Positions 18,433 through 26,881 of a DNA stretch of 64,000 nt are shown here, in pieces (the stretch's first letter is position 1; the number at the start of each line of letters is the position of its first letter). The position numbers and the translations under genes are program-made. The stretch covers positions 1 to 64,000 of the forward strand of contig NZ_JABFAO010000010.1 of the NCBI RefSeq assembly GCF_017168235.1. The letters run 5' to 3'. The DNA comes from Rhodococcus sp. KRD197. Lineage in GTDB: Bacteria; Actinomycetota; Actinomycetes; Mycobacteriales; Mycobacteriaceae. The notes beneath the pieces are model-generated. The model worked only from the letters and a program-made list of their open reading frames with translations. It did not search any database and was not told where the DNA came from.

Positions 18433-18914
18433 GGCGCCGCCCTCCCGCCTTCTGTGAAATCCGCAACGAGCGACAACACCAGCGCCACCGCCTCGTCCAC
18501 CGCGTCCGCGACAGGCTTCGACAGACCGATGCCCTCCTCCACACTCTCGACCTGGCACCCCACCACGACCGTTGTCGGTGGCAACGTCGAGCCGATCGAC
18601 CCGAGGCTCGACAGGACCGCGCCGGGATCCATCCCGTGCGGATCGAAATCGACGCCGCGCAGATCCTCTTTGCTCACCTCGAAGACACGGAGGCGCCCCG
18701 GTTCACCTCGGTCGGGCACGGCGTCGATCAGAACCAGGGCATCGGGCTGATCCAGGAGGTCGTAGGCGAGGTGGAGACCTCGAATACCGTAGTCGACGGA
18801 TCTTGTGCCGGACGGTAGATCGCCGACAGGTATCCGCCTCGACACCTCCGGCCCGAAGCCGTCGTCGCCGAGGAAAAGGTTGCCGATACCCGCGATCAAG
18901 ATCCGTGGCGTCAT
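18405..18914 (-). CDS. [NiFe]-hydrogenase maturation endopeptidase (HyaD/HupD family)
   Basis: A protease of 169 residues that trims the C-terminus of the large subunit after Ni insertion. The N-terminus GIGNLFLGDDGFG gives the first acidic Ni ligand, LIDAVPD the second, and a His in FDPHGMDPG the third, in the family order. It should act on the hydrogenase large subunit in this operon, which ends in a removable 22-residue peptide. GTG 18917 is an alternative start. It overlaps the downstream hypC by 28 bases. Confidence 0.9.
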   Translation of the reverse strand: MTPRILIAGIGNLFLGDDGFGPEVSRRIPVGDLPSGTRSVDYGIRGLHLAYDLLDQPDALVLIDAVPDRGEPGRLRVFEVSKEDLRGVDFDPHGMDPGAVLSSLGSIGSTLPPTTVVVGCQVESVEEGIGLSKPVADAVDEAVALVLSLVADFTEGGRAAPCVSVSPVE

Positions 18915-18922
18915 CACCCGTC

Positions 18923-19042
18923 CTACATCCTTCGCATACGCAGATACCGCTTGATGTCGGGAACGGACTTCGCCCCGACGACTACGGCTGCTGCCACGAC
19001 GATGCCGAGCGCGGCCGTCGTGATGTAGCCGAGAACATTCAT
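18923..19042 (-). CDS. Small single-pass membrane protein (DUF6893-like)
   Basis: A 39-residue protein with one transmembrane helix (about residues 5-24, Ala/Val rich) followed by a basic tail KSVPDIKRYLRMRRM. It matches small proteins I recall as DUF6893 in actinobacterial hydrogenase clusters. GAGGAG lies about 8 bases upstream, and the ATG overlaps the previous stop as ATGA, which argues that the gene is real despite its size. The role is unknown; a membrane anchor or assembly helper for the soluble hydrogenase is one possibility. Confidence 0.75.
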   Translation of the reverse strand: MNVLGYITTAALGIVVAAAVVVGAKSVPDIKRYLRMRRM

Positions 19043-20430
19043 GGCTGTTTCTCCTCTCGCGTAGGTACTTCGAGCGCTGCCGAACGATCGAGCGCTGCCG
19101 AACGATCTAGGGGCTCGAGCTCGTCCGGCGCGAAGTACAGGTAGCGGCCGTACCAGTCGTGAAGTTCGGCCGCTGGGTCGTCGAGCAGCACTATCCCGAC
19201 GTGCGTCTCCCCGTCGACGTCGGCGTGCACCGTCGCGACTCGGGCGGTGCGGCCGTCGAAGAACAGATCCTGTGCGTCGGCTCGGCGGGAGGGGTGGACT
19301 CGGACCATGCTGCCCTTCGCGACTCGAACGCCCTGTATCAGAACACCATCCGATTCCGGCGCCACGCTGGTGTCGGCCTCGGGAGTCCACCAGTCGATGC
19401 CCTCGGGCACGTCCGGAATCAACCCCGGGCCTTCGGTTTCGAGGCCGGCGCCGTGCGGGAGGCGAAGTAGACCGTGCAACTGCTGCATGCTCTCCTCCGA
19501 CATGCCGTCACAGCGGTCGATGATCTCTGCCGCGCGAGGATCGGTAGCGCGGGCTTGGGCTTTCTCCTCATCGGTCATCGTCATCACTCGCAGAGTGAGG
19601 ATTTCGTCGATCTCGGTGGAGTCGAACAAGGCACCGTCACTCTGCGCCGCGATCTCCGGATAGTCGTACAGAATGATCGGGGATGCCAGTACCGTGTCGA
19701 CGCTTCCCGGTGAGCCGGCCAGCACCGGAAAGCACCGACTCTGGGTACAGGTCGCCGCCAGGTCGACAGCCTCGTCTTCAGGTTCGAGAAGTGAAACGAA
19801 TTCGGCCGTGTCGCTCTGCAGGATGAGGTGGGCACCGATGAACGACACTCGAGTGGCCTCGTCTCGGTCCGTTACCGGCGCGTGGGTATTGCAGACGTCG
19901 ATTCCGATCTTGGTGTAGCGACCCGTCTGCGTTGCGGACAACTTGATCTCGGCGACGAGCGGGTAGCGCGTCCGGATGACACGCCCCAAGGACTGTCCCA
20001 GCTCCTCGATTTCGGCGCCGCCGTCGACGGTGACCGGTATCCGGCGCCCCGAGATGAAATCCCCCAGCGGAATCGGTCCCAGATCGACGTCCCCTTCGAC
20101 GGCCTCCTCCCAGCTGAGCCACCGAGTCCCGTCGACGATCAACTCCGCTGTCGCGGCGTACTCACCGTTCGTGAAGCGCTCGACGCGACGGTCCTGCAGC
20201 TGGAGGAAGCGCAGCGCGACGGTCACGGCAGCATCGGCGGTCCCCCGCAGGATGCACTGGGTCGACATCGCGGATGCCTCACCCAGTCCGGCGGCTGCAG
20301 CGCCGCTCGGGCCGAGTACACCGAACTGCCATCGCGACCGATTCTTCAGTGAACTCGCGCGATACGGGTACAGCAGATATCCCTCGTACAGCACTGCGTC
20401 GGCCACCTCGCGTACCGAGTCGAAACTCAT
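19039..20430 (-). CDS. Conserved hydrogenase-cluster protein, function unknown
   Basis: A 463-residue soluble protein with no family that I can name. The N-terminus (VREVADAVLYEGYLLYPYRA) suggests a conserved domain. The C-terminal 80 residues contain a compact beta-rich segment (SMVRVHPSRRADAQDLFFDG) that could be an SH3-like fold. A tandem 15-18 bp duplication near the 3' end encodes DRSAALDRSAAL. The start at 20430 is set by ATGA coupling to the upstream gene; the open frame up to 20859 covers that neighbour and is not coding. Its place between the electron-transfer-type genes and the maturation genes suggests a hydrogenase-specific job. Confidence 0.75.
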   Translation of the reverse strand: MSFDSVREVADAVLYEGYLLYPYRASSLKNRSRWQFGVLGPSGAAAAGLGEASAMSTQCILRGTADAAVTVALRFLQLQDRRVERFTNGEYAATAELIVDGTRWLSWEEAVEGDVDLGPIPLGDFISGRRIPVTVDGGAEIEELGQSLGRVIRTRYPLVAEIKLSATQTGRYTKIGIDVCNTHAPVTDRDEATRVSFIGAHLILQSDTAEFVSLLEPEDEAVDLAATCTQSRCFPVLAGSPGSVDTVLASPIILYDYPEIAAQSDGALFDSTEIDEILTLRVMTMTDEEKAQARATDPRAAEIIDRCDGMSEESMQQLHGLLRLPHGAGLETEGPGLIPDVPEGIDWWTPEADTSVAPESDGVLIQGVRVAKGSMVRVHPSRRADAQDLFFDGRTARVATVHADVDGETHVGIVLLDDPAAELHDWYGRYLYFAPDELEPLDRSAALDRSAALEVPTREEKQP

Positions 20431-21071
20431 GGCGTCACCTCGGCGCCGGCGAGGAGATCGGTGACCGCCTCGTCGAATCCGATCAGTCCTCGATCGGATT
20501 TGAAACGCGCAAGAGCGGCAAGCGTGTCGTGGTCGAGTCGAACCCAGCCGGTATTCGGATAGTGCAGCCGAACAAGATCCTTCCAGACTTGTACGGGCAT
20601 CTCGTAGGAACATTCGCGATCCCAGGGGATCTGCTCGACGCCGAAACGACCCGAATTTCCGTTGGTGAAGACTGTGCCGCTGAAGAGCGCGGCGATCGGG
20701 ATCGTCTTGTTGTCCTGTAGCGCATGCAGGTACTTCGACGCCGTGACATCGAAGTCGTAGGTACAGGGGAGTGCAATATCGGTTTCGCAGGTGCTGGTGA
20801 ATCCTTGGACCGTGGTGCTGGTCTGCATCCAGAGGAAGGATTTGAGCGTCGACGCCCATCTGTCTCGGGTGCCGAACAGGTCCGCCATGGCGGCTGCCTC
20901 GGCGTCGCTGTATCGCCGCCGCTGGGGCTCTATCCGGACCTGTGCGCGTAGCGCGAGCGCGTGGATGGGGACACCCGAGGATTCGGTGATTCGCACCCGC
21001 GCAAGCAGGTTGGGCACCACTGCGTACGGCTCGGGGGCGATATTCAGCAACTCGAAGGACAGGTCGGTCAT
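20427..21071 (-). CDS. Hydrogenase-cluster protein (DUF6084-like), function unknown
   Basis: A 214-residue protein resembling the family I recall as DUF6084, found beside group 1h hydrogenase genes. The N-terminal half looks like a beta-sandwich that begins with FELLNIAPEPYAVVPNLLARVRI-type strands and includes IPIAALFSGTVFT. It has no signal peptide or membrane helix. It overlaps both neighbours as ATGA, so the three unknown proteins are probably made in fixed proportion. Confidence 0.75.
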   Translation of the reverse strand: MTDLSFELLNIAPEPYAVVPNLLARVRITESSGVPIHALALRAQVRIEPQRRRYSDAEAAAMADLFGTRDRWASTLKSFLWMQTSTTVQGFTSTCETDIALPCTYDFDVTASKYLHALQDNKTIPIAALFSGTVFTNGNSGRFGVEQIPWDRECSYEMPVQVWKDLVRLHYPNTGWVRLDHDTLAALARFKSDRGLIGFDEAVTDLLAGAEVTP

Positions 21072-21712
21072 GACGGTGCCCTACTGCGCTGATCGACGGC
21101 GTCGAAAAACTGTTGCATTTCGCGGTGCGCGTCCTGACCTCCGTCGAAGCCGCGCCACAGCATTCGCATCCTTCCGACGAGCTCGTAGCACGCGTCGATC
21201 GGCACCAAGTGACACGAGGTTGTCGTCACGGTGGGTCCACCGGGTCCGCCGTGCGGGATACGGATCAGGAGTGCCTCGACGTCGCTCTGCGCAATGCCGA
21301 GATCGGGATTCGTGGCCAGGACGTCGTTCCAGGCGTCGAGTGGCAGTTCTGATTCGGTCGCACCAGCAGGGCCCGGATAGAACGCGGTGGTGCGTCCGAG
21401 CGAGGAGTTGTGGAAGAAGAATGCGAGACCTACTGGAATCTCCAGCTGATCCCATACTCCCGGTCCCAGTTCGAAGTCCGAGAAGTAGATGTATCGATCA
21501 GGGACGGCTCGAAACCGTAGCCGCGCGGACGAGTCGGTGAACAGCAGGTAGCAGCCGCGGCAGACACACATCAGTTGGCGGGCCTCGACATTCACCACGT
21601 GCTGGTGCTCGTCGGAGATGGTCTCGGCGCACATGTCGCAGCTCTCCGTCACCGACGGCGGTGGCCTGGATCGGGTGATGCGCGCAAGCGAGGACAGCGG
21701 GCCCGCATTCAC
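21068..21712 (-). CDS. Hydrogenase-cluster cysteine-rich protein (DUF5947-like)
   Basis: A 214-residue protein with a zinc- or iron-binding-type module ESCDMCAE...MCVCRGCYLLF (cysteine pairs about 20 residues apart) at about residues 23-60. It resembles the family I recall as DUF5947. GTG 21712 overlaps the preceding stop as GTGA; an in-frame start at 21844 would intrude far into the upstream gene. The C-terminal half includes TTSCHLVPIDACYELVGRMR. It could be an assembly or electron-relay factor; the sequence alone does not say which. Confidence 0.75.
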   Translation of the reverse strand: MNAGPLSSLARITRSRPPPSVTESCDMCAETISDEHQHVVNVEARQLMCVCRGCYLLFTDSSARLRFRAVPDRYIYFSDFELGPGVWDQLEIPVGLAFFFHNSSLGRTTAFYPGPAGATESELPLDAWNDVLATNPDLGIAQSDVEALLIRIPHGGPGGPTVTTTSCHLVPIDACYELVGRMRMLWRGFDGGQDAHREMQQFFDAVDQRSRAPS

Positions 21713-22584
21713 GACGGCACCGACCCCATCGGGGTAGCTATCGACACGACTCCGTCGCGCAGTAGCACCGGCAGCGGATCCAGATGGAGATTCTCCGCGT
21801 CGAGGGCAGCGCCTGCAGCGCGGACGTCGTAGTGCGTGTTGCACAGGGGGCAGGACAACGCGACGCGCGAGCTACCGGCCACGCGGCCCAATCTGGCCCC
21901 GGCCATCGACCCGGTGCAGCTCGCGCAGCGATCCCGGTAGGCGTACAAGGTATTTCCGATACGGCAGGCCAGCACAGCAAGGTCTGCGACGAGAAAGCCC
22001 CCGATGTCCCCGTCGCCCAGTCGCTCGAGATCGGGGACGGAGATCCAGGTATGCGCCCCAGGCGGGTGGATCTTGGCCATGAGGGAGTCGACGGAGATCA
22101 GCCCGGATGTGTCGTCGGCCTCGGAGGTGTTCACCTGAATCGACGTCGTCTCCGGAGCTGCGGCCTGTACGGCGTCGGTGACGGCGAGCTCGAGCGTCAC
22201 GGACGAGGACGGGCAGGTCTTGCAGCTGCCCAGCAAGCGAAGTGTGACGACGCCATCCTGCACGCCGATGAGCTCCACGTCCCCGCCGTGGGAACCGAGG
22301 TAGGGCCGCACTCCGTCCAGCGCCGTCCGGATTCGGGTGTCGACGTCGTCGGGATGGAGGTCGTGGACGAGCAGGAGACTGGCTATCAGGTCGTCGTGCA
22401 CCAAGCGGTCGGTCGTGGCTGCGTCGGACATGGACAGAATCCGGGCCAGCCCTTCGCCGTAGAGATCGACGATCTCGCGCACGAGCTGTTCGGCCCGTTG
22501 CCGGGCAACGGCGCCGCCGGTGGAGAGCGAGTCCACCAGGGTATCGATGCGCTGTCCCGCGTTACGCCACGTGTCTTCACTCAC
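21709..22584 (-). CDS. NifU-like / Rieske-like fusion iron-sulfur protein (HhyE-like)
   Basis: A 291-residue fusion. An N-terminal helical region (1-85) leads to a NifU C-terminal domain (about 86-155; GGDVELIG then GSCKTCPSSS with the CxxC). A Rieske-fold-like domain follows (about 185-285; YRDRCASCTG...SCPLCNTHYD). At the Rieske cluster-binding positions, where two Cys and two His are expected, this protein shows CxxC and CPLC, so an all-Cys centre is likely. Proteins of this kind (HhyE/HucE) are proposed to relay electrons from high-affinity hydrogenases to the respiratory chain. The start overlaps the large-subunit stop by 8 bases. Confidence 0.82.
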   Translation of the reverse strand: MSEDTWRNAGQRIDTLVDSLSTGGAVARQRAEQLVREIVDLYGEGLARILSMSDAATTDRLVHDDLIASLLLVHDLHPDDVDTRIRTALDGVRPYLGSHGGDVELIGVQDGVVTLRLLGSCKTCPSSSVTLELAVTDAVQAAAPETTSIQVNTSEADDTSGLISVDSLMAKIHPPGAHTWISVPDLERLGDGDIGGFLVADLAVLACRIGNTLYAYRDRCASCTGSMAGARLGRVAGSSRVALSCPLCNTHYDVRAAGAALDAENLHLDPLPVLLRDGVVSIATPMGSVPS

Positions 22585-24391
22585 CGGTCACCGACTGTGT
22601 CGGTGAATGGAGTTTCTCGATGGTCTTGCCGTCACCGAGATACATGTGCACTCCGCATGGGAGGCACGGATCGAAACTGCGGACGGTACGCATGATGTCG
22701 ATGCCCTTGAAGTGGTCCCGATCGTTCTCTTCGAAGATCGGCTGACCTTGTACTGCATCTTCGTATGGGCCTGGGGTGCCATAGCTGTCGCGTGGATTGG
22801 CATTCCACGGAGTAGGCGGATAAGGATGGTAGTTTGCGATCTTGCCGTCTCGAATCACCATGTGGTGCGACAACACTCCGCGGACAGCTTCGGTGAAGCC
22901 GCAGCCGATTCCTTCGTCGGGAACTTCGAACGGTTCCCACGTCTTGGTGCGTCCGGCCCTGATTTCGACGAGCGCTTTCTCGGCGAAATGAAGGGCCGCT
23001 GCAGCCGCGTAGGCCTGGAAGTAGGTGCGCGCCCGGTTGCGTTCGAGAGTATTGCTTCCGTGTTCCGGGATGGTCCACTCGAAGCTGACCGGCCCCTTCA
23101 GGGCCGTCTTCGGCAGGTTGATCTGGACGCTGTGGCCCGTCGATTTCACGTAGCCGATGTCGACCAGGCCGGCCAGCGCTGTGGACCACAGGCGGGCGAG
23201 TGGTCCGCCACCGGTATCGAGCGAGAGGTAGTCCTTTCCGTCGTACCAGCGCGGCGACATCACCCAGCTGTACTTGTCGTCGAGGTCTCGCTTCTGCGGC
23301 TTGGGGTTCGTGTGCTGATTCCACGGGTGACGACGGTCGACCGGATTGCCGAGAGGGTCCGTTTTCACGAACGTTTCCTGGTCGGTCCAATCGTCGTAAT
23401 ACGAAGAGCCGAGGAGAATTCGGATGCCGAGATTGATGTCGACCAGATCGGTTGTGACGAGCTTGCCGTCGACGACGACACCCGGCGTCACGAACATCTT
23501 GCGGCCCCACTCGGTCATGTCCTTGTAGGCGAAGTTGCAGACGTCGGGATCCTGGAACGAACCCCAGCATCCGAGCAGGGTGCGCCGCAGGCCGACCTTG
23601 TCGTAGCCCGGCAGTGCCTCGTAGAAGAAGTCGAACAGGTCGTCGTGCATGGGGACGACCTTCTTCATGAACTCGATATAGCGCATGAGGCGCGTCATGT
23701 AGTCAGTCATCAACTGAATCGTTGCGACGGTTCCGACCCCGCCTGGATACAGTGTCGACGGGTGAACATGCCGACCTTCCATGAGACAGAACATCTCTCG
23801 CGTCGACCGGGATACCATCAGGGCTTCGCGGTAGAACTCGCCGGTGAAGGGATTGAGGGAGCGCATGATGTCGGCAATGGTGCGGTAGCCGTGTTCGCCC
23901 TCGTGTGGTGCGCGCGTGTTCTCGGCCTTGGCGAGCACACCGGGATTGGTCTCCGACACCATCCTCTCGCAGTAGTCGACGCCGACGAGGTTTTCTTGAA
24001 AGATGTTGTGATCGAACATGTACTCGGCAGCTTCGCCGAGGTTGACGATCCATTCGCCCAGGTGTGGGGGTTTGACGCCATACGCCATGTTCTGGGTGTA
24101 GCACGAGCACGTGGCATGGTTGTCGCCGCAGATGCCGCATATTCGACTGGTGATGAAGTGCGCGTCGCGCGGATCCTTGCCTTTCATGAAGATCGAATAG
24201 CCGCGGAATATGGACGACGTGCTCTTGCACTCGACCACTTCCTTGTTCTTGAAGTCGATCTTGGTGTAGATACCGAGGCTGCCGACGATCCTGGTGATGG
24301 GGTCCCACGCCATCTCCACCAGGCCGTCACTGTCGGTCGCCCCGTCTTTGCCGCCGGCCTTGTGGGACGGAGTGGGCATGGTGGCTGTCAT
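22577..24391 (-). CDS. hhyL: Group 1h (actinobacterial, high-affinity) [NiFe]-hydrogenase large subunit
   Basis: A 604-residue Ni-Fe-bearing subunit. The N-terminal L1 motif RICGICGDNH (Cys85, Cys88) and the C-terminal L2 motif DPCLPCGVH (Cys576, Cys579) give the four Ni ligands. A 22-residue C-terminal peptide after His582 should be removed by the operon's protease. The overall sequence, including AYGVKPPHLGEW and STSSIFRGYSIF, matches the oxygen-tolerant actinobacterial type that oxidises trace H2. SD GAGAGG precedes the ATG. It sits 50 bases after hhyS. Confidence 0.95.
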   Translation of the reverse strand: MTATMPTPSHKAGGKDGATDSDGLVEMAWDPITRIVGSLGIYTKIDFKNKEVVECKSTSSIFRGYSIFMKGKDPRDAHFITSRICGICGDNHATCSCYTQNMAYGVKPPHLGEWIVNLGEAAEYMFDHNIFQENLVGVDYCERMVSETNPGVLAKAENTRAPHEGEHGYRTIADIMRSLNPFTGEFYREALMVSRSTREMFCLMEGRHVHPSTLYPGGVGTVATIQLMTDYMTRLMRYIEFMKKVVPMHDDLFDFFYEALPGYDKVGLRRTLLGCWGSFQDPDVCNFAYKDMTEWGRKMFVTPGVVVDGKLVTTDLVDINLGIRILLGSSYYDDWTDQETFVKTDPLGNPVDRRHPWNQHTNPKPQKRDLDDKYSWVMSPRWYDGKDYLSLDTGGGPLARLWSTALAGLVDIGYVKSTGHSVQINLPKTALKGPVSFEWTIPEHGSNTLERNRARTYFQAYAAAAALHFAEKALVEIRAGRTKTWEPFEVPDEGIGCGFTEAVRGVLSHHMVIRDGKIANYHPYPPTPWNANPRDSYGTPGPYEDAVQGQPIFEENDRDHFKGIDIMRTVRSFDPCLPCGVHMYLGDGKTIEKLHSPTQSVTGE

Positions 24392-24441
24392 CGAAGATGC
24401 CTCTCGTGAGGTTGTCTCGTGAAGTTGTCAGGGTGCACCGA

Positions 24442-25497
24442 CTACCAGGTGCGGGTGGCTCCGGTCTCGAGCTTCGTGCCCGGGTGACGCCACTTGGGCT
24501 CGTGGTCGACTGTCTTGCCAGTGATATTGCGCAGGCTCTTGACCACCGAGCCGTAGACGCCCGATGCTGCCGTGGACAGTTTGCCGCCCGGCGGCTCGTC
24601 CATGAAGGGCATGAATTTGTCGGGGAACCCAGGCATGGTGCACCCGATGCAGATGCCGCCGACGTTGGGGCACCCACCGATTCCGTTCATCCAGCCACGT
24701 TTGGGGACATTGCATTTGACGACTGGACCCCAGCAGCCGAGTTTGACGATGCATTTCGGTGACCCGTACTCGGTCGTGAAATCACCCTGCTCGTAGTACC
24801 CGGCCCGGTCACACCCCTCGTGCACTGTCTGTCCGAAAAGCCACGTGGGGCGCAACGCCTCGTCCAGTGGGATCATCGGTGCCTGATCGGTGGCCATGTA
24901 GAGCAGATAGGTCAATGTCTCCGACAGATTGTCCGGCTGTATGGGGCAGCCTGGAACGCACACGATCGGAATCCCGGCCTTCGACTTCCAGTCCCAGCCG
25001 AGGTAGTCCGGCACACCCATCGCGCCGGTCGGATTGCCGGCCATCGCGTGGATTCCGCCATAGGTGGCGCAGGTTCCGACGGCGACGATTGCCGTTGCCT
25101 TGGGCGCGAGCCGGTCGAGCCATTCGCTCGTGGTCACCGGCTGCCCGGTCTCGGGGTTGCTGCCGAAGCCGGACCAGTAGCCTTCCTCGTGGAGCGCCTC
25201 GTTGGGGATCGATCCTTCGACCACCAGTACGAACGGTTCGAGTTCGCCACGGTCGGCTTTCCAGAACCACTCGAGAAAGTCATCGGCACCGCCGACGGGA
25301 CCGCACTCGAAATCGATCAGCGGCCAGTGCACTGCCACTTGCGGAAGTCCTGGTAAGGCGCCCAAAGCGATCTCTTCGATACTGGGCTGGGTGGCTGCAG
25401 TCAAGGCCACCGAATCTCCATCGCAGCTCAGTCCGGCATTGATCCACAGCACATGGATCAGTGCCTGTTCGGCGTCGACTGCTGCCTGGGTTGGCAT
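24442..25497 (-). CDS. hhyS: Group 1h [NiFe]-hydrogenase small subunit
   Basis: A 351-residue iron-sulfur subunit. The N-terminus has GLSCDGDS, where most hydrogenases carry a second Cys. The known structure of this class has an Asp in place of one proximal-cluster Cys, and an Asp is present here. Further cysteines occur in GTCATYGGIHA, VPGCPIQPD, HEGCDRAGYYEQGDF, KLGCWGPVVKCN and GGCPNVGGICIGCTMPGFPD, enough for three clusters. There is no twin-arginine signal and no C-terminal membrane helix, so the enzyme is probably cytoplasmic. ATG 25497 is preferred over 25530 for its GGAGAG site. Confidence 0.95.
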   Translation of the reverse strand: MPTQAAVDAEQALIHVLWINAGLSCDGDSVALTAATQPSIEEIALGALPGLPQVAVHWPLIDFECGPVGGADDFLEWFWKADRGELEPFVLVVEGSIPNEALHEEGYWSGFGSNPETGQPVTTSEWLDRLAPKATAIVAVGTCATYGGIHAMAGNPTGAMGVPDYLGWDWKSKAGIPIVCVPGCPIQPDNLSETLTYLLYMATDQAPMIPLDEALRPTWLFGQTVHEGCDRAGYYEQGDFTTEYGSPKCIVKLGCWGPVVKCNVPKRGWMNGIGGCPNVGGICIGCTMPGFPDKFMPFMDEPPGGKLSTAASGVYGSVVKSLRNITGKTVDHEPKWRHPGTKLETGATRTW

Positions 25498-25565
25498 GCT
25501 GTCCGCTCTCCGGGGCAGCGCTCTGGCCACCCCTCCATCACTGGAGTCGACTCTCGGCTTACTTG

Positions 25566-25581
25566 TGTGATGTAAGTCACT
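25566..25581. promoter_or_regulatory. Crp/GlxR-like operator upstream of hhyS
   Basis: TGTGA-TGTAAG-TCACT matches the TGTGA-N6-TCACA Crp/GlxR consensus at nine of ten fixed positions. It lies 69 bases upstream of the hhyS start, inside the only sizeable gap (108 bp) of the hydrogenase operon. CTTAC...GTAAG arms overlap it. A link between hydrogen oxidation and carbon status through cAMP signalling is inferred. Confidence 0.55.
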
Positions 25582-25605
25582 GTCTACTCGTGGCTGGAAG
25601 GGAAG

Positions 25606-26406
25606 TCAACGGTTGATACGGGCGTGATCGTCGATCCATCGAAACCAGTCTTCCAATCCATCGCCGGTGGTCGCCGACGTCGGTATTAGTTCGATCTGCG
25701 GGTTTATCGACTTGGCGTGCTGTGCAAAGACGTTCATGTCGAAGTCGACGTAGGGCAGTAGGTCGATCTTGTTGACGACCACGAGATCCGCGGCGGCGAA
25801 CATGTGCGGATATTTCAGCGGCTTGTCGTCGCCTTCCGTCACTGAAATTAGGACAACCTTGCCTTCCTCTCCGAGGTCGAACAGAGCGGGGCACACCAGG
25901 TTTCCGACGTTTTCGATGAACAGCAGCGACCCGGCCACCGGATCGAGCGTATCGAGGGCACGGCGCACCATGTCGGCGTCGAGGTGGCAGCCGGAGCCGG
26001 TATTGATCTGCACTACAGCGCTTCCCGCTGCCTCGATCCGGTTTGCATCGAGCAGTGTCTCCTGATCGCCCTCGATGACCGCGATCGGCCGCGATTCGAC
26101 CAGCGCACGAATCGTCCGCTCCAGCAGCGTCGTCTTTCCAGCTCCCGGCGAGCTCATCATGTTGAACGCCGAGATCCCGCGCCCCGCCAACCAGCCGCGA
26201 TTGCGTTCGGCAAGGAGGTCGTTCTTGGCGAGAACCTTCTGCTCGAGGGTGACGACCTCATGTGGGTGTTCGTGTGGGTGTTCGTGTTCGTGGGCGTGGG
26301 CGTGCTCGTGTTCGTGCGGGTGGCTGTGTTCTTGGGGGTGCTGGTGAGGGAGGGTGACGACGGGTCCACCGTCACCCTCGCATCCGCAGGTGGCGCACAT
26401 GTGCAT
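25606..26406 (-). CDS. hypB: Nickel-inserting GTPase HypB
   Basis: A 266-residue SIMIBI GTPase that delivers nickel to the large subunit together with HypA. The N-terminal high-affinity metal motif is CATCGC (Cys4, Cys7, Cys9). A His/Glu/Pro-rich stretch at about residues 20-50 should store nickel. GTPase motifs are SSPGAGKTT, EGDQET and NKIDLLPY. ATG 26406 abuts the hypA stop; ATG 26400, two codons on, would keep the Cys motif and is possible. Confidence 0.95.
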   Translation of the reverse strand: MHMCATCGCEGDGGPVVTLPHQHPQEHSHPHEHEHAHAHEHEHPHEHPHEVVTLEQKVLAKNDLLAERNRGWLAGRGISAFNMMSSPGAGKTTLLERTIRALVESRPIAVIEGDQETLLDANRIEAAGSAVVQINTGSGCHLDADMVRRALDTLDPVAGSLLFIENVGNLVCPALFDLGEEGKVVLISVTEGDDKPLKYPHMFAAADLVVVNKIDLLPYVDFDMNVFAQHAKSINPQIELIPTSATTGDGLEDWFRWIDDHARINR

Positions 26407-26736
26407 TCAACTCATTTCCATCGAGAGAATTCGGAGGTCTCGGCCGGCGAGCACGTCGACATCGGCGCTTCCGCACCGGCATAGGAGGATGGGATCGGCG
26501 AGGACGAACTCGATACCGCATGTCCGGCACAGAGCTCGTCCGTCTTCCTCGTCGATGTCGAGGCGCGCACCTTCCATGACCGTGCCCTCGGTGACGAGGT
26601 CGAAACAGAACTGCATCGAGTCGGGAATCAACGCGCACAAACGGCCCACGCGCACCCGCACACTGCTCACCGTTCTTCCGTCGGCCCGCTCGCAGACGGC
26701 GTCGACTATGCACTGCGTGATCGCAAGTTCGTGCAT
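26407..26736 (-). CDS. hypA: Hydrogenase nickel metallochaperone HypA
   Basis: A 109-residue HypA starting MHELAITQ, where the N-terminal Met-His-Glu provides nickel ligands. The zinc site has Cys70 and Cys73 (CRTC), but the second pair reads CRC (Cys86, Cys88) instead of the usual CxxC. The start at 26736 is fixed by the MHE motif. It is the first gene of the leftward hydrogenase locus. The gap upstream (26737-26881) must hold its promoter and that of the divergent ligase gene; the clearest box I see there is TAGCGT, facing the ligase. Confidence 0.92.
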   Translation of the reverse strand: MHELAITQCIVDAVCERADGRTVSSVRVRVGRLCALIPDSMQFCFDLVTEGTVMEGARLDIDEEDGRALCRTCGIEFVLADPILLCRCGSADVDVLAGRDLRILSMEMS

Positions 26737-26881
26737 CACTTCATAGTGCGCTCGGTGCCGGTCGTGTGGTGTAGGAATGGGGACCCTCATTCGGGGGTAG
26801 TGGCGGGGGCGCCCGTGTCTCTAGCGTGGATGGCGATGGCGAGACGTGCGCCATACCTGCGCACGGTAGTGAGGAGTGACA

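Noticed and set aside
22607..24409. A 600-codon open frame antisense to the hydrogenase large-subunit gene
   Set aside because: The opposite strand encodes an unmistakable hydrogenase with both Ni-binding motifs; high GC makes long antisense frames common, and this one shows no known motif.
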